64,000 bases of DNA from Endocalyx cinctus (taxonomy: Eukaryota; Ascomycota; Sordariomycetes; Amphisphaeriales; Apiosporaceae). A program made the translations under genes and the position numbers. The notes below the pieces were generated by a model that was given only the letters and a program-made list of their open reading frames with translations, was not told the DNA's origin and ran no database searches. Location: the NCBI GenBank assembly GCA_001600455.1, contig BCKC01000001.1, positions 3,994,441 to 4,058,440 on the forward strand, written 5' to 3'. Below are positions 48,200 to 60,880 of this stretch, one piece after another (within the stretch, counting starts at the first letter, position 1; every line of letters starts with the position of its first letter).

Positions 48200-49942
48200 A
48201 GGCTATGGAGACTACAGTACCTACGGTACTGCAGATATGGATCTTGTCGGTAGTCTAGAAAGTCTACCATCCATGGATGGATGTAGATAGTATGACACTA
48301 CCAGCGCACACAGTATGTATAGTCTATATAGTCTATATTCACACTCCACTTCTTCGGTTTCGGTAACGGAGTACGGAGTACATACAAGTACACACATACA
48401 CTATTGATGAATACCTAGGTAAGTGATGTATTACACGATAAGTGCAAAGATGTTATTGACAATAACTCTCTGCACTATATTAGTTCTAACACGACCAAGT
48501 ACCTAAGTATACATTGAAATATCCAGATCTTCTTCATTTACTTTATTCTCCTTTTAAGTTCGTTAGTTACCTTTTAGCGTTATTCACCACGTTTTCAGCT
48601 CACAGGCCGCCAACCAGGCCCGATGTTTCGGCCCGCCCAAGACGCCGACCAAAAACGGGATTTTTTTTTTTTTTCGTTTTGTTTTGTTAAATAGAGAATG
48701 CTGGTTCACGTCAGCTAATATAGTATGATATACTATGTAATAGTGTAGTATACTATATGGTATAGTACAGTGTATTAAATGTGTATCGTCAATATTATAT
48801 CATATTGATAATTGATAATTGATTTAAAAAAAAAAAAAAAACCAAGGATTTTGACCGCAGCAGAATGGCGTTCGGTGTTAAGTTCCCCAATATATACTAG
48901 ACCTGTCACCGATAACCAAATTTCTACCGATTCGGGGCTCTCCCTCTGTTAAGTATATTATAGTATTCTCTTTTAACGACGACCCCGGTTCTTGGAATCA
49001 AAACACACCCACCTCTATATCGCTTTGTCTCGGGTACTCTCGTAAACTAAACTAATTGTAGAAAAGGATATATTCTCTCGATAAAGGAGGGAGGAAAAGA
49101 ACAATAAGGTACGCGTAAATGAAACAAAAATGAAATGAAGTAAAATAAAAGTAAATAAAAATTACGGGTTTCTGTAACGGGTATCATTTTACGACTTGGA
49201 TACCGGTAACCGGAAAGCGAGACGGGACGTCATCCCGTTAGTTTGAAAAAAAAAAAACGTGTATGTATGTATGTCGACGGGTATGTCTATCTGACTGCCT
49301 ATCTGATCGTCACGATCGTGTTATTATATCTTGTACTACATATATACTTTCTGCATACTAACATTAGTACTCGTAAGCCGTCTACGGTGAAATATGGGCG
49401 GGTGGCGTATAAAGTTTTACCACTGCGGGAGTCTCCCAGGGGGTGACAAGAAACAGAGACGCAGGAAGCAACGCCAGGGATCTTTTGTCTGCCTTCTTCT
49501 ACTTGTACAAAGTAGTATACATAGTATAGATCAACTAAGTAAAACCCTTGTTGAAATTCACTTTCGACACTTTTTTATTTTAATTATTATTACACTACTA
49601 ATAACCCAAACTTGTTTTTAATTCTTCTACTATATTCTAGTATACTTGTATATTTCGTGGCTTAGAAAAGTGCAGAGTAACATCTAACATCTAATATCTA
49701 CTATGTACATACATATAGTAATATCTAATATCGTAACCTAGCCTACTGTGTAGGTCACAGCCAACAAGGACACTAGTGGTAGATCCATTAGCGCCGGCAT
49801 CGTGAAACCCCGACCCTTTTTTTTAATTTTCTCTGTCTTCTTTGAACCTGACAGATACAGAGTACTCCGTACATAGTACCTCTATTAACAACACTTTTAA
49901 ACAAATCCTGGGAAATAATCAAAAAAGAAAAAGAAAATAACA

Positions 49943-49976
<34 letters not shown>

Positions 49977-50047
49977 GATCGGCACAATTTCCGAAGTGGA
50001 CAAAGAGAACCAAATAAATTAAAAACAAGGATGACATAGAATCCCTC

Positions 50048-50119
50048 CTACCAGTTCTACCAGTTCTACCAGTTCTACCAGTTCTACCAGTTCTACCAGT
50101 TCTACCAGTTCTACCAGTT
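50048..50119. repeat. 9-bp minisatellite, 8 perfect copies of CTACCAGTT
   Basis: Eight exact tandem copies without interruption. One shadow frame reads GRT repeats through it, but no gene is supported. Confidence 0.95.
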
Positions 50120-51739
50120 ACATATAGCATATACGGAGTAGTTGTCGTTACAATTGGATATATGTACATATAGGTATGTATATGGATACGTATACGTATG
50201 CGCTCAAAACCATCAAGATGACCCTGCTCATTCTAATGTACTATCTAGTATGTTACTTACCTACACGTACACTACAACTTACGTTCAAACTATTCATCAC
50301 TTTTCATCCTCTTTTCACTCTCCGCTTCTGCTTCCCTCCTGCCTTTCCATGGAACGGTGGCTTGCATATCCACGTTTCCTTGCCTAGTTTATGCTTGCCT
50401 AACCCTCGAGGGGGGCAACCGGAAAAGCCGTGATTGGGTAAAGACGGCCTATCATCCCTCCTTCTCAAGCTCAAGCTCAAGCCGACTATATGGATCGAGA
50501 TGCTAAATTAAGTCCAAAGGTCCAAAAAAAAAAAAATTCAGTCGGTTGTAACTCAGTTTAAAAAAGGTCCCACGAGGGTGAGAGTCAGTAAAAATGTCAG
50601 ATCAGGTACCTTTTTTTTTTTTTTTTTTTTTTTTTTTTCAATAATTATACTAAAAAAGGTAAATAAATCCCCTTTCGTTGATCATTTATAAACTTATGTT
50701 GGTTTACACCACTACGCATTAAAAAAAAAAAAAAAAACCGCCAAACATGAATTAATTTAGGTATCTTGTTAGCTTCCTATTTTCCACGTGGAAGACTATC
50801 ACTAGTTTCGACGTAATATCCAGACTAATAAAGGGGGTAAGGCAAAGTATAAAAGTCCGTCGTACAAATTAAAAGATGCGGATCTACTCTCGAAGCTTGT
50901 TGTGAATGTATACACTTATTTCCGCTTCATCGATAGTCTCGCGCTACTTCTAATCTATCTACGTTTTATATAATCATCTGTGATTCTTTGACATAGTCTG
51001 ATTGAAGGAATAATTCTAACCAGCTCTATTACCATGGTGCCGTAATCTTTGGTACCCATGGATCCTGCAGCGAGTGCCCTGTGCCGTCAGCATATTCCAG
51101 GTTCTCTCACCGAAATGACCTCACAGAAAGGACCCCTACCTCTACTATGTACTGTACCTTCACTCGTCTTTTCTACCCCTATCTCCGAACTGCCCTTCAA
51201 CATGGTGTAGGGTAGTACGTATGCATGCTAGGGCAAAATGCTAGGGAAAAATGCGTAGCGTAGTAGTAGTAGTAGGTACATGCGCACATGTATAACAAAT
51301 GAGAGAATATCTACACTCGTAACCTCGAGCAAGCCCACCCCTTGTTCTGTCCCGCTCTCAAGGGGTACTACCAAGGAGGCCCGTGGACCTGTCAAGTCCT
51401 GCTTTGATCTCTGATCTTGGGTTATCCAGCCCCAGTTTAAACGTAGTACAGGATCGATCAACGTTCAAACCTGAACAATAACATCTGGTTCATCATACCC
51501 ATTCAAACCCCACCACGGGCTATTGACATGCTTAACGCACATTCTTACTTGGTTCTGCTAGCCTGTCGCCGTCGCCAAGTATGCGAGGAGTCAATATACT
51601 ACGGAGTAGTGTGTAGTGTAGTGTAATTAGCCTACTTGCTTTCCTTTATCTCTATCGCATATACCCTTTATTCTAAACCGTGCCCTTGGACGAGGAGAGG
51701 CCTCGATCTCTTAGAAGAAACTCCCTCACATGGCCTCGC

Positions 51740-54700
51740 TTAACCTACCCATTTTCGGGCACTCCTAAATAATCGAATCCAAGGTCCAAACTCTCCCAGG
51801 CCGTCAATCAGGTTTGATGGCATGTAGCTACCGTAAGTCATGATTGTTCTCTCCGGGTGTGGCATCATCGCCAGGACACGTCCATCCTTGCTCGATACGC
51901 CAGCAATACCCATCGGTGACCCGTTAGGATTGGCAGGGTAGCTCTCCGTCACCTTCAAGTAGTTATCGACGTATCGGAAAGGGACCTGGCCTGCTTCGCC
52001 CAGAGCACCCAGGGAATTTGGTGATGATGAGAATGCCCTTCCTTCACCGTGGGAAACTACAATCGGCAGCACTGAACCATCCATTCCATGAAGGAATACA
52101 GATGGGTTATTCTTATTATCCTCGATTTTGACCATGCTAAACCTTGCTTCAAATTGCTGGCTAGTGTTCGTTACGAACTCCGGCCATGCCTCCGCGCCAG
52201 GGATGATCGACTTGAGTTTTGATAAGAGCTGGCAGCCATTGCAGATTCCGAGCGTGAATGTATCCTATATATCAACTTAGTGATTTGCCATTGTGGTGGA
52301 AAGTATATATGACCAGGAATTATATAGATCCTTAAGAAAGTAGTTCACAGAAGTACTAAAAAAAAAAAAAAAATCAAAGTGTCACTTACAGGTCTCCTGA
52401 AGAACTCGGAGAATTCGCGTCGAGCATTTTCATGCATGAGTATAGATTTAGCTGTAATGATTAAAGTCAATTATCCATGCCTCCAGTGAATAAGTAAGGT
52501 TCGTAATATACTTACCCCATCCTTGGCCTGCGGTCAGAACATCGCCGTATGAGAAACCTCCTGGCGCAGCTAAACCAACAAAATCTGCTAATGACCGTCC
52601 CGAGATGATGTCGCTCATGTGTATATCAATTGGGTCGAAACCTGCCGCTTTGAAGGCGAAAGCCCTATGGGGAAATGTTAACAAAGCCCGATAGCAAAAG
52701 GAGAGAGATCCATAATAATCAGTGATTTGATTACGAGGTGTCAACTTCCAATGGATGGTGGCGACAAGACTATGAAGGAGAATGTGCTTTCTTGGGATAG
52801 GGCCGGGTACTTACATTTCATTTGCGCTGTTCACACCTTGCTCTCTCAGAATAGCCACACGAGGAAGTTTTCCGAAGAATCCAGTGATAGATGCTGCGAT
52901 AGGTAAAATCGTGTCCGCGGCATCGAAAGTTAACCTGTAAGATAGGCCCGGGTCGTTCTGATCTAAGATAGCTGCATACTCGGATTCAGCACATGCTGGG
53001 TTATCTCTTAGACGTTGCATTTCGAACGATGTCTTCGTCCACCACTGTTCCATTTCTGCGCGATGAAGGCTGACGAAGGGCGTAGCCCCATACCGTATCG
53101 TCAAGCCCTGCTTTGCCCGTGACTGAACACTGCCAAATCTTCTGATCAGGCCTGGAGGAGGCCCGCACGTCGCGAAGCACCTCTTAAAATTGATCTCATC
53201 TGATGCCCTGACTTGAAACACGGCACCGAGTTCTTCATTGAACAACGCTTCAGTCATATCCGACAGAGAGTTTGACTTAGCGATTCCATCCATCATTAAG
53301 TCAACCCCACATCTACCTGCAAACATCATCTCAGCCACCGTGGTGATTAACCCACCGTCCGATTTATCGTGGTATGCGAGAACTACTCCGCTCTCATGGA
53401 GTTGTGCAAGTGCGTCAAAATAATCTGCGATCAAGTCTATTTCACGCACGTCCGGCACTTCGTGGCCAACTTGGCCGAAGGTCTGCGCAAGAGCCGAGCC
53501 TCCCATAGCTTGTCTTCCGCCTGCTAGGTCAACAAACATGAGAATTGTTTCCCCAACATCTTCTACGCGTCTAAGTTGAGGGGTCCACGTTTTCCTAACG
53601 TCATTAACGACGCCAAACGCTGATATGACAACAGATACAGGAGCGGTAACAGTCATCTGCTCCTGGCTTTCAGGGTCCTTCCACGCTGCTTTCATTGAAG
53701 TGGAATCTTTGCCAACGGGAATCGAAATACCTAGCTTTGGACACATGTCCATGCCAATGGCTTCGACAGCCTCGAAAAGGGCAGCACCTTCGCCGGGATG
53801 ATTTACTGCCGCCATCCAATTCGCAGATAGCTTAATGCGTCGTAGATCACCCATGATATCAGCTGCACCTAGGTTGAGAAGACTTTCCGCGACCGCCATC
53901 CGAGCACTAGCTGCAGGTGACACCAAGGCTAGGGTCGGCTTTTCTCCCATAGCCATAGCCTCTCCGTGTCTGGTCTTCGCCCCGATATTAAAAGACGCTG
54001 CTGTCACAGCAACATCCGCGACCGGCGTTTGCCATGGCCCAACCATTTGATCTCGGACGGTAAGACCTCCGACAGATCGATCAGCTATAGTGATTAAGAA
54101 AGATTTTGATCCTACAGATGGCATCCAGAACACTCTCTGGAGGGCTTTGATGAACAGCATCGACTCTGAAACGTCATCACCAAAGGTAGCTTTCATAGAA
54201 GAGACAGGATCGAAAGGTGGCATTTCTGGAATTCGTGATTCGACAATTCGCTGTAAACGGCGCCCAGGAGGAAAGAGGGTTGACATCGGAAGGTCAATGG
54301 GGCTGGGATACTCCTTAGAGTCTCTGTCTGTAAGTACTAATTTCGACGAGCCGTCGTAGGATTTAGCTACGACGGTTCCGACATCCGAAAACCCACAGCG
54401 CTCTCGTCCTGTATAACGTTTCAGTGAAGAGAATTCCGTGTGGATATTACAAAGACTCACGGCAGATGCTCACAAAACGGTTCATCCCTTCGCTATTGAC
54501 CAACATAACGTATCGCTCTTGAGCTTCATTACACCTATAATTACAAGCATTAGTAGAATCCGGTACGGAAACTGACGGCGATTTGTCTAAGAGATAATTT
54601 ACCCTGTACGTAGACGTTAGTAAAGCTTGCTTTTGACTATAGTTAGGACAAAGGTATGACTACGCTCTGTAGAGGTATAGGTGTTTTACGAACGAGCGGG

Positions 54701-56499
54701 GAGGTGGGCAAAAACGTACAAATTTGGAGAGGGCTCATGCTGCTGTCCGCACTTTCGACTTGGCGTAATTCAAATTTCCCTCCAAAACCAGCATCCTTTA
54801 CCAACTCCGGGAGGGCATTTGAGAGACCTCCGGCTCCCACGTCGTGAATCATGGCCTTTGCGTGATATTAGCCTCAATTTGGTTCACGTTACTTGATCTG
54901 ATATAATAGACTCACAATGGGATTTGAGTCACCGAGGGCAACACAAGTATTTATGACCATTTGTGCTCGGCGTTGCATCTCAGGATTGCCTCTCTGCACG
55001 CTATTGAAGTCGAGATCGGCAGTACCTTCTCCACCGGCATTGCTAGAAGCAGCGCCACCACCTAGACCGATGAGCATAGCAGGACCACCGAGCACGATGA
55101 CATGGGCGCCATCATGTACATCTGTTGGACTCTTGACGGCGTGTTGCGGGCGGACGTTACCCATTCCTCCGGCAATCTAGTACGGTTAGCACGAAGACAT
55201 CACTAGGCTTCAGGTAATGAGAATTACCATTATCGGCTTATGGTAGCCCCTCCAGTCCCTTGCCAACGGCGAGTCAGCGTCTCTGTCAGAGCCAGCATCT
55301 GCAAGTAATGTTCGGAAGCAACCAGTCAAACAGGGCCGACCGAACTCGTTGTTGAACCTGGCGGATCCAATCGGTGCTTCCAACATAATATCTAAACTAC
55401 TAGCATAGTGTGCAGGGCGACCTATGTCAGTTTCCCAAGAGTCGTGGCCCGGAATCAGAAGGTCTGAAACCCAAAATCCGCAAAGCCCAGCCTTAGTGGT
55501 AGAGCCCCTGCCTACAGCCGCTTCGTCACGAATTTCACCACCAGAACCAGTGGCGGCACCCGGGAAGGGTGATATTGCTGTGGGGTGGTTATGAGTCTCA
55601 ACTTTGGCCAACACATGGGCCACTTCTTTGTTCAATTTCCACGAGCCTGTGGCGTATTCGGGTGCCCAGAAGGCACCCATCTCGCCCTGCAGGACGGCGG
55701 CATTATCGCTGTATGCAGATACTGTATAATGAGGAGTTTTCTTATGCGTGTTCCGTATCATGTCGAATAAACTCATGTCTTTAGTTATACCATCAATAGT
55801 CCATTGAGCGTTGAACTGCTTATGCCGACAATGCTCAGAATTCACTTGAGCAAACATGAAAAGTTCGATGTCATGGGGAGGGCGCCCTAACTGCGTAAAC
55901 TCTTCAACGATATAATCCATTTCAGAAGTATCGAGAGCAAGGCCCTTCTCAGCATTATAAGCTTTTAAAATGTCCAAAGGAGACTGTTCGCCGGAGAAGA
56001 TATCGACAACTTCCAGGGGTAAAGGCTCCCCCCTGGAGAACATAAACTTAGGGTCTGGCTCATTATGGGAGATAATCTCGGTCATGCGGTCATATAGGAC
56101 ATCCTTGGCCGGAATTTCGTCTTGGTTATAGGCGTCTTTAAATTCCAGAGTTATAGAGCGGGTTCTCTCAATTCGAACGACTTGTGATTTTAAGCCACAT
56201 ACGTGAGCAATATTGGTAGCTTGGGAAGACCATGGACTAATATTCCTCGGGGCGACATAGTAAGTATGAGAATATCCAATATGGGTCAATGGTGGCTCAA
56301 CATTCTCGGCCGGTAGTGGAAGTAGCTGCTCAAGAATAGGTTTAGCTACTGCAATGTCACCGTTGATATGGGCGTAATAGATCCACGAGCCAAATAGGTT
56401 GGTGACCTTTACAGAAGTAGATTGGTTGATTCGATCTTTTAGTTTCTGTGCCTCAGTTGGCGTAAAAGAGGAATCACCAATAATTTTGACATAGTCCAT
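51740..56499 (-). CDS. ADE6: Phosphoribosylformylglycinamidine synthase (FGAM synthase)
   Basis: Nine coding segments: 56499-55228, 55176-54916, 54855-54720, 54603 alone, 54534-54461, 54408-52815, 52664-52516, 52451-52390, 52264-51740. They total 1357 residues, essentially the yeast Ade6 length. The start is [11 protein letters not shown]; the upstream in-frame GTG is not used. Signatures include [50 protein letters not shown] and [10 protein letters not shown]. The class I glutamine amidotransferase end has GGFSYGDVL, the nucleophile C1191 in GICNGCQ, and H1319/E1321 in MMPHPER. The enzyme converts FGAR, glutamine and ATP to FGAM in purine synthesis. The conserved [14 protein letters not shown] needs a one-base exon (54603) to encode Trp557. 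Skipping it shifts the frame. Confidence 0.96.
54603..54603 (-). other. ADE6: Predicted 1-nt microexon in ADE6
   Basis: Upstream coding sequence ends ATT T then GTACGT (54719). TACTAAC and ACAG follow, ending at 54604. A single G (54603) precedes GTAAAT (54602), TACTAAT and TATAG ending at 54535, and coding resumes GTGTAATGAA. Only T+G+G gives TGG for the invariant Trp before CNEAQERY. Confidence 0.78.
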
Positions 56500-57421
56500 T
56501 TTGTCATAACTAGAGTTCTTCACTTCTTCTTTTCTTTGTTCTTCTTTTCTTCCTCTTTAATGTTGAACGAAAAGAAAGGAAAGGAAAAAAAAAATGAAAA
56601 AGTCTATCGATGTGGGGTTACAAGAAAATATGGAGGGGTAGCTTAAAGCGCGCAGACATTCTCCAATGACACGTGGGGACCTGCATATAGGGATCTAGCC
56701 TGCTAGCCTGCTCAGAGTCACCTAAATCCCCTGCATCTAGCAAATCAAAATGTCGTCACAAAATCCACAGTATCATGTATCATTGATAAGATAGTCCGAT
56801 AGTGAATCAACGAGTATATTTAGGTACTAGGTACTACCTAAATTAGGTATACATACCTACCTAAGGTAGGCACCTAAGGTACACTGACTGCCTGAGGTCC
56901 ACGGGTATGGATGCCAATTACCCGGATATTAAATAAGCCTTTCCGTCAATGGGCCCTGCTACTCTACAAGGAGATGAGTCCACGTACGTCTACACTATAA
57001 CGTTCCACTACCAAGGACGCGACATCGAAGAATTAAAAAAAAAAAAAAAAAACCATATATTTCCTTTATCCTGTCGTTAAAGCCCCGTCATTTAATTTTT
57101 GCCTGCATCTCCTCCTCTTCCTCTTCTTTTTTATTTTCTTCTTCTTCTTATAGGATTTTATCATTCATAATTGATCTATCTCCAATGTTTTGTTTTCACT
57201 AAGTTTATTAGATTTCGTGTTTTGTGAATCTGGACTAGATTATATATGAATACTATTATTTATACCCATTAGATACTCGGTATTTTATTCTCTACCTACC
57301 AAGATAATATATCAATTTGCCCATTGTCGAGTCAATTCGCGTTCTTGGAAACTCTCAATTGATAATCTCTCATTGATCAAGCTTGGATATTGATTCTTCT
57401 TTTTGCCTCGAGCTCTTAACC
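56500..57421. promoter_or_regulatory. Divergent promoter region, ADE6 / ANY1-like gene
   Basis: Head-to-head spacer of 0.9 kb with an A-rich leader next to ADE6, TACCTAGGTA-type motifs at about 56820-56880 and an A19 run at about 57034-57052. No gene seen. Confidence 0.55.
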
Positions 57422-58404
57422 ATGGGATTCTTCACCAGCTTTGCCGGCTTTGCCGCACCTCTATTTCTCATATTATCGCCATTTATATCTTATACAGATC
57501 AAGCTCTGTCTATGCGAAGAACCAAAACGAGCGCTGGTTTCTCTCTCGATATACCTCTGATTATGCTAGTTGCCTCTATTTTTAGGTTAGTATCCAGGTT
57601 TAGTAATGTCCGAAGGTGCTTTCTTACTGACGTCGGCTACCATCGTAGGGTCTTCTTTTACCCTGGTTCACGATATGATTTTGCGTTGCTCATCCAGTCT
57701 TTCTGCAATATATTTATTCAGCTAGTCTTATTAAAGATTGCTCTCGATCATCGACCGTCGCCATCTTCTAAAGGAGGTGATGCGGCCGTTCCATTCTCTG
57801 ACACCCGTGATGGATTTTCCGGCTTTAAAAGACCATTTAACTTCTGGCAATGGCGTTCACCTAAACCGTCAGTAGTACTTTTTAATCCCCGTATGATGCG
57901 TTTTCCTCTCTCGTGACTGACATTTGTCTCTCGTTGTGGCTTAGTTATTGGGAATTCCTACTATATCTTTTCATCACCCTCACCGCGCTCGAACTTCTCC
58001 TCGCCCCCTTCGATTCCATCTATCCTGGCTACTCTTCTTTGCTAGGTGTCATAGGACTCTCGGTCGAAGCGACCCTTCCTCTTCCTCAATTGCTTGAAAA
58101 TCATAGATCACGTTCGTGCAAGGGATTTCGGTTCTCCGTATTGGCGAGTTGGCTAGTGGGTGATGCGATGAAAATGTTTTGGTTTTTCACGTCCACAACT
58201 GAGATACCCGTAGCCTTCAAGGTCTGCGGTATTTTCCAGGCGTTTTGCGACGCCATGTTAGGTCTTCAGTATGTGATGTATGGGGATAGATCAGGGGTAG
58301 TAAAAGGCCACCAAGAATGGCCTCATGCTAGGCCTAGAATCCAGCTCCAACGGCCTTCCAGCGGATGGGGTACACCCGTTAATAAAAGGTCCCCCACATA
58401 TTAA
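57422..58404 (+). CDS. PQ-loop membrane protein, ANY1/CFS1-like
   Basis: Join 57422-57585, 57649-57867, 57945-58404; 280 residues. It starts MGFFTSFAGFAAPLFLILSP. The first PQ-loop-like half includes the membrane segments of residues 1-60 and a YDFALLIQSFCNIFIQLVLL helix. A hydrophilic loop (HRPSPSSKGG...FWQWRSPKP) leads to the second half with FLLYLFITLTALELLL, GVIGLSVEATLPLPQLLEN and a final helical pair around WLVGDAMKMFWFF. The pattern of about seven hydrophobic helices with ATLPLPQ fits the fungal Any1/Cfs1 family, which influences phospholipid asymmetry in endosome/Golgi membranes by antagonising the Neo1 flippase requirement in yeast. Intron 1 is 63 bp and stop-free, so its retention would keep the frame. 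Confidence 0.85.
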
Positions 58405-59054
58405 ATAGATAATTTTTTTGCTGCCTCCTATTATGGCTCCTTTACGCTCGCCATCTGAAAGCATGAAGTTCTTTCTGTCTCTGGAACATGAACTTTAACT
58501 ACAAGAACACTATCCGTGTTCTGATATATATTTTAATATTGCTTATAACATCCATTCGCCGTGCCGTGCCGTGCCGTGCATTGCATTTTGATCGATCCTA
58601 TATATAGAAAATGAAATATTTCCTCTAGATATAAGCTTTTGAAGAAGCTTTATATATATAATCCTATAATAAGAAGGATAAGTTCGTTCTCGAGCCAAGT
58701 TACATACGGTCCAATAAGGTGAATTGATTCGGGAAGAGCCGAGGTAAGTGGGGAAACAGCCATGTTGACTAAACAGCTTTTGTCTCGCGGTATTATCTAA
58801 GACTTTATTTTATGGTATACCGCTATTTCCAATAGAAACAATTGACCTCGTCTTTCGAACAGGAGGATTACCGTATCTTGATAACTGGACACTACAATAG
58901 GGAGGAGTGAAAGGAGATTCCTATAAGTAACCGGAAGTTTTGGTGGGCTCTTTTTTCTTCTGATTAGTAAGTAAGGGAGGGAGTAGAATAAAGGATAATA
59001 GACTAGGTTGGCCGTGTTTAAGGAGAGCGAGACATAGTGTGTGAGACAAACAGG
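58405..59054. other. Spacer between ANY1-like gene and hydrolase
   Basis: 3' flank and promoter region. It has a short GTGCC tandem repeat (about 58560-58578). No gene recognised. Confidence 0.6.
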
Positions 59055-60662
59055 ATGGAATGGTTCGGAAGGGCCAATCTCGAGTTTACGTCTTCCTCGG
59101 AGACGGTCCGGCTGACGGACCGCAACAGCAAGGAGACGAACTTGCTCGAGGTATGCAAGGAAGCCGTGCCACCGTGCCACCTGAACCCGCTCCTATTCAA
59201 CGGGCACCTGCAGACCGGATGGACGCAGGCCTACGTCCATGGCCCGCCCGTGCACTACCGCCGGAAAGTATTCCAGGCCGACACCGAGACCTTCGCCGGA
59301 AGCTACACCGTCGACTTCTACGTGCCTCCCGACCACGAGGCACCCCCGGAAGTGGACGACTCCCTCCCGCCCCGGACCACCTACTTTACCGAGGAGGAGC
59401 TCGCAAATCTAGCATCCGACGACGATAGGCCCATGCTAGTCGTTCTTCATGGCCTCTCCGGCGGCTCCCACGAGGTCTACCTGAGGCACGCGATCGCTCC
59501 CATGGTCGACAGCGGGAAATGGGAGGCTTGCGTGGTCAACTCGCGCGGCTGCGCCAAGAGCAAGATCACGAACGGGCTGTTGTACAATGCCCGCGCTACC
59601 TGGGATACGAGGCAGACCGTCAAGTGGTTGCGGGCCACGTTTCCTAACCGGCCCCTGTTTGGCCTGGGATTCTCATTGGGTGCCTGCATTCTCACAAATG
59701 TGAGCTTTCCCTTTAACCCCTCTCCTTCTCCCCCCCTCCGCAGATTCCAAATAGTCAAACTGCACGGCCGCTGATGTGAAATTTTGCAGTACTTAGGAGA
59801 GGAGGGTGCCAATACGCCGATGAAGGCCGCCGTGGTATGCTCAAATCCATGGAATCTGGATATCAGCAACAAGATGCTGAAAAGCTCTTATTTCGGGCGC
59901 GAGGTATATCTCAAGGCTCTCGGTAGTAAGCTCTACCCTCTTTCCTCTATTTTTTTTTTTTTTTTTTTTTCACTTTTATTNTACGTTATCATGACATGAA
60001 TATGGGAAGCTTACGTCTCCCTTCTTCCTCTCACAGACGCGCTCCGGGCTTTAGCCAACAACCACCGGACCGAGATTGAGAAGTACTCCAAGGTGGACTT
60101 TAAGAAACTGTACAGCGTGAAGTACCTGTACGAATTTGATCGAGCCTACCAGTGCCCTACCTGGGGATACCCGACCGAGGAATCTTACTACCGGGACGCG
60201 TCGAGTGTCGATGCGCTGCTTAATGTTCGAGTTCCTTTATTGGCTCTGAACTCCACCGACGACCCTATCTCTCATCACCTGGCTATCCCTTATCCCGAAT
60301 TCCGCCATAACCCTTACGTTGTTCTTTGCACCACCTCGCTGGGCGGCCACCTGGGCTGGTTCGAGATCGGCGGCGGGAGGTGGCATGCGAAGCCGGTGAG
60401 ACATCTTTTACTTTCTATGTTTCTCTTGCCTTAATGCACAAACTCTGCTTGGCCGCAGAAGGAAATTTGATTGTCATCAAATGTAGATTTTCAAGAGCTA
60501 ACCATAAATACGCAGGTCCGTAATTTTCTCAACTACCTGGCTTTCGAGATAGACCCTGACAGCGTGAGCGAGAAACCCGGCAAGTCCGGAATCGATACTT
60601 CCGACGGATTGGGAAAGTTTAATCCTGTACATCGTAGGATGGACCTAAAGCTCAACCACTAA
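59055..60662 (+). CDS. Alpha/beta hydrolase of the EHT1/EEB1/ABHD1-3 family
   Basis: Join 59055-59699, 59790-59925, 60037-60395, 60516-60662; 428 residues. The start is the ATG at 59055 (MEWFGRANLEFTS); the longer frame begins with GTG. The N-terminal NPLLFNGHLQTGWTQ is the family hallmark. The oxyanion region is LVVLHGLSGGSHE, the nucleophile S207 lies in GLGFSLGACILTN, the acid is in LNSTDDPIS and the histidine in TSLGGHLGWFE. Yeast members make and hydrolyse medium-chain fatty-acid ethyl esters, and animal members act on phospholipids or triacylglycerol; the substrate here is unknown. The second intron contains a T tract and one undetermined base (59981). The last junction KP|VRNFLNYLAFEID uses acceptor CGCAG after CTAAC. 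The gene ends 218 bp from the RAI1 stop, tail-to-tail. Confidence 0.92.
59981..59981. other. Undetermined base (N) in a hydrolase intron
   Basis: Single n just after a T tract in intron 2, most likely an assembly or polishing artefact at the homopolymer. It does not touch coding sequence. Confidence 0.95.
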
Positions 60663-60880
60663 GACCGTTTGTATTCCTCCAGGTGCGAGTAGATTATAGT
60701 TGACTGATTAAGTTATCACTTGAATTCTCACGCGATTTTCTTCGTCGAATATATATATCAACGAAAGAAGAAACAAGATGGGTAGACGGATATCACCGTG
60801 GCTACGATATATAAATGGTGTCATCATCCATGTTAGAACATAGAAGAATATAGGATTTTGGTTTTCGAATAGATAATATA

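Larger units (their letters stand above)
47101..51739. other. Gene-free region IV, downstream of ADE6
   Basis: Holds an inverted repeat (48156-48199), a 9-bp minisatellite (50048-50119) and long runs (A23 at 47461-47483, T30 at about 49945-49974, T28 at about 50611-50638). TACGGAGTA or its complement occurs at 48372, 49863, 50132 and 51600. No gene recognised. Confidence 0.5.

Noticed and set aside
49897..50169. Frame containing GRT repeats and a poly-Lys run
   Set aside because: Produced by the 9-bp minisatellite and a T30 tract; not a gene.
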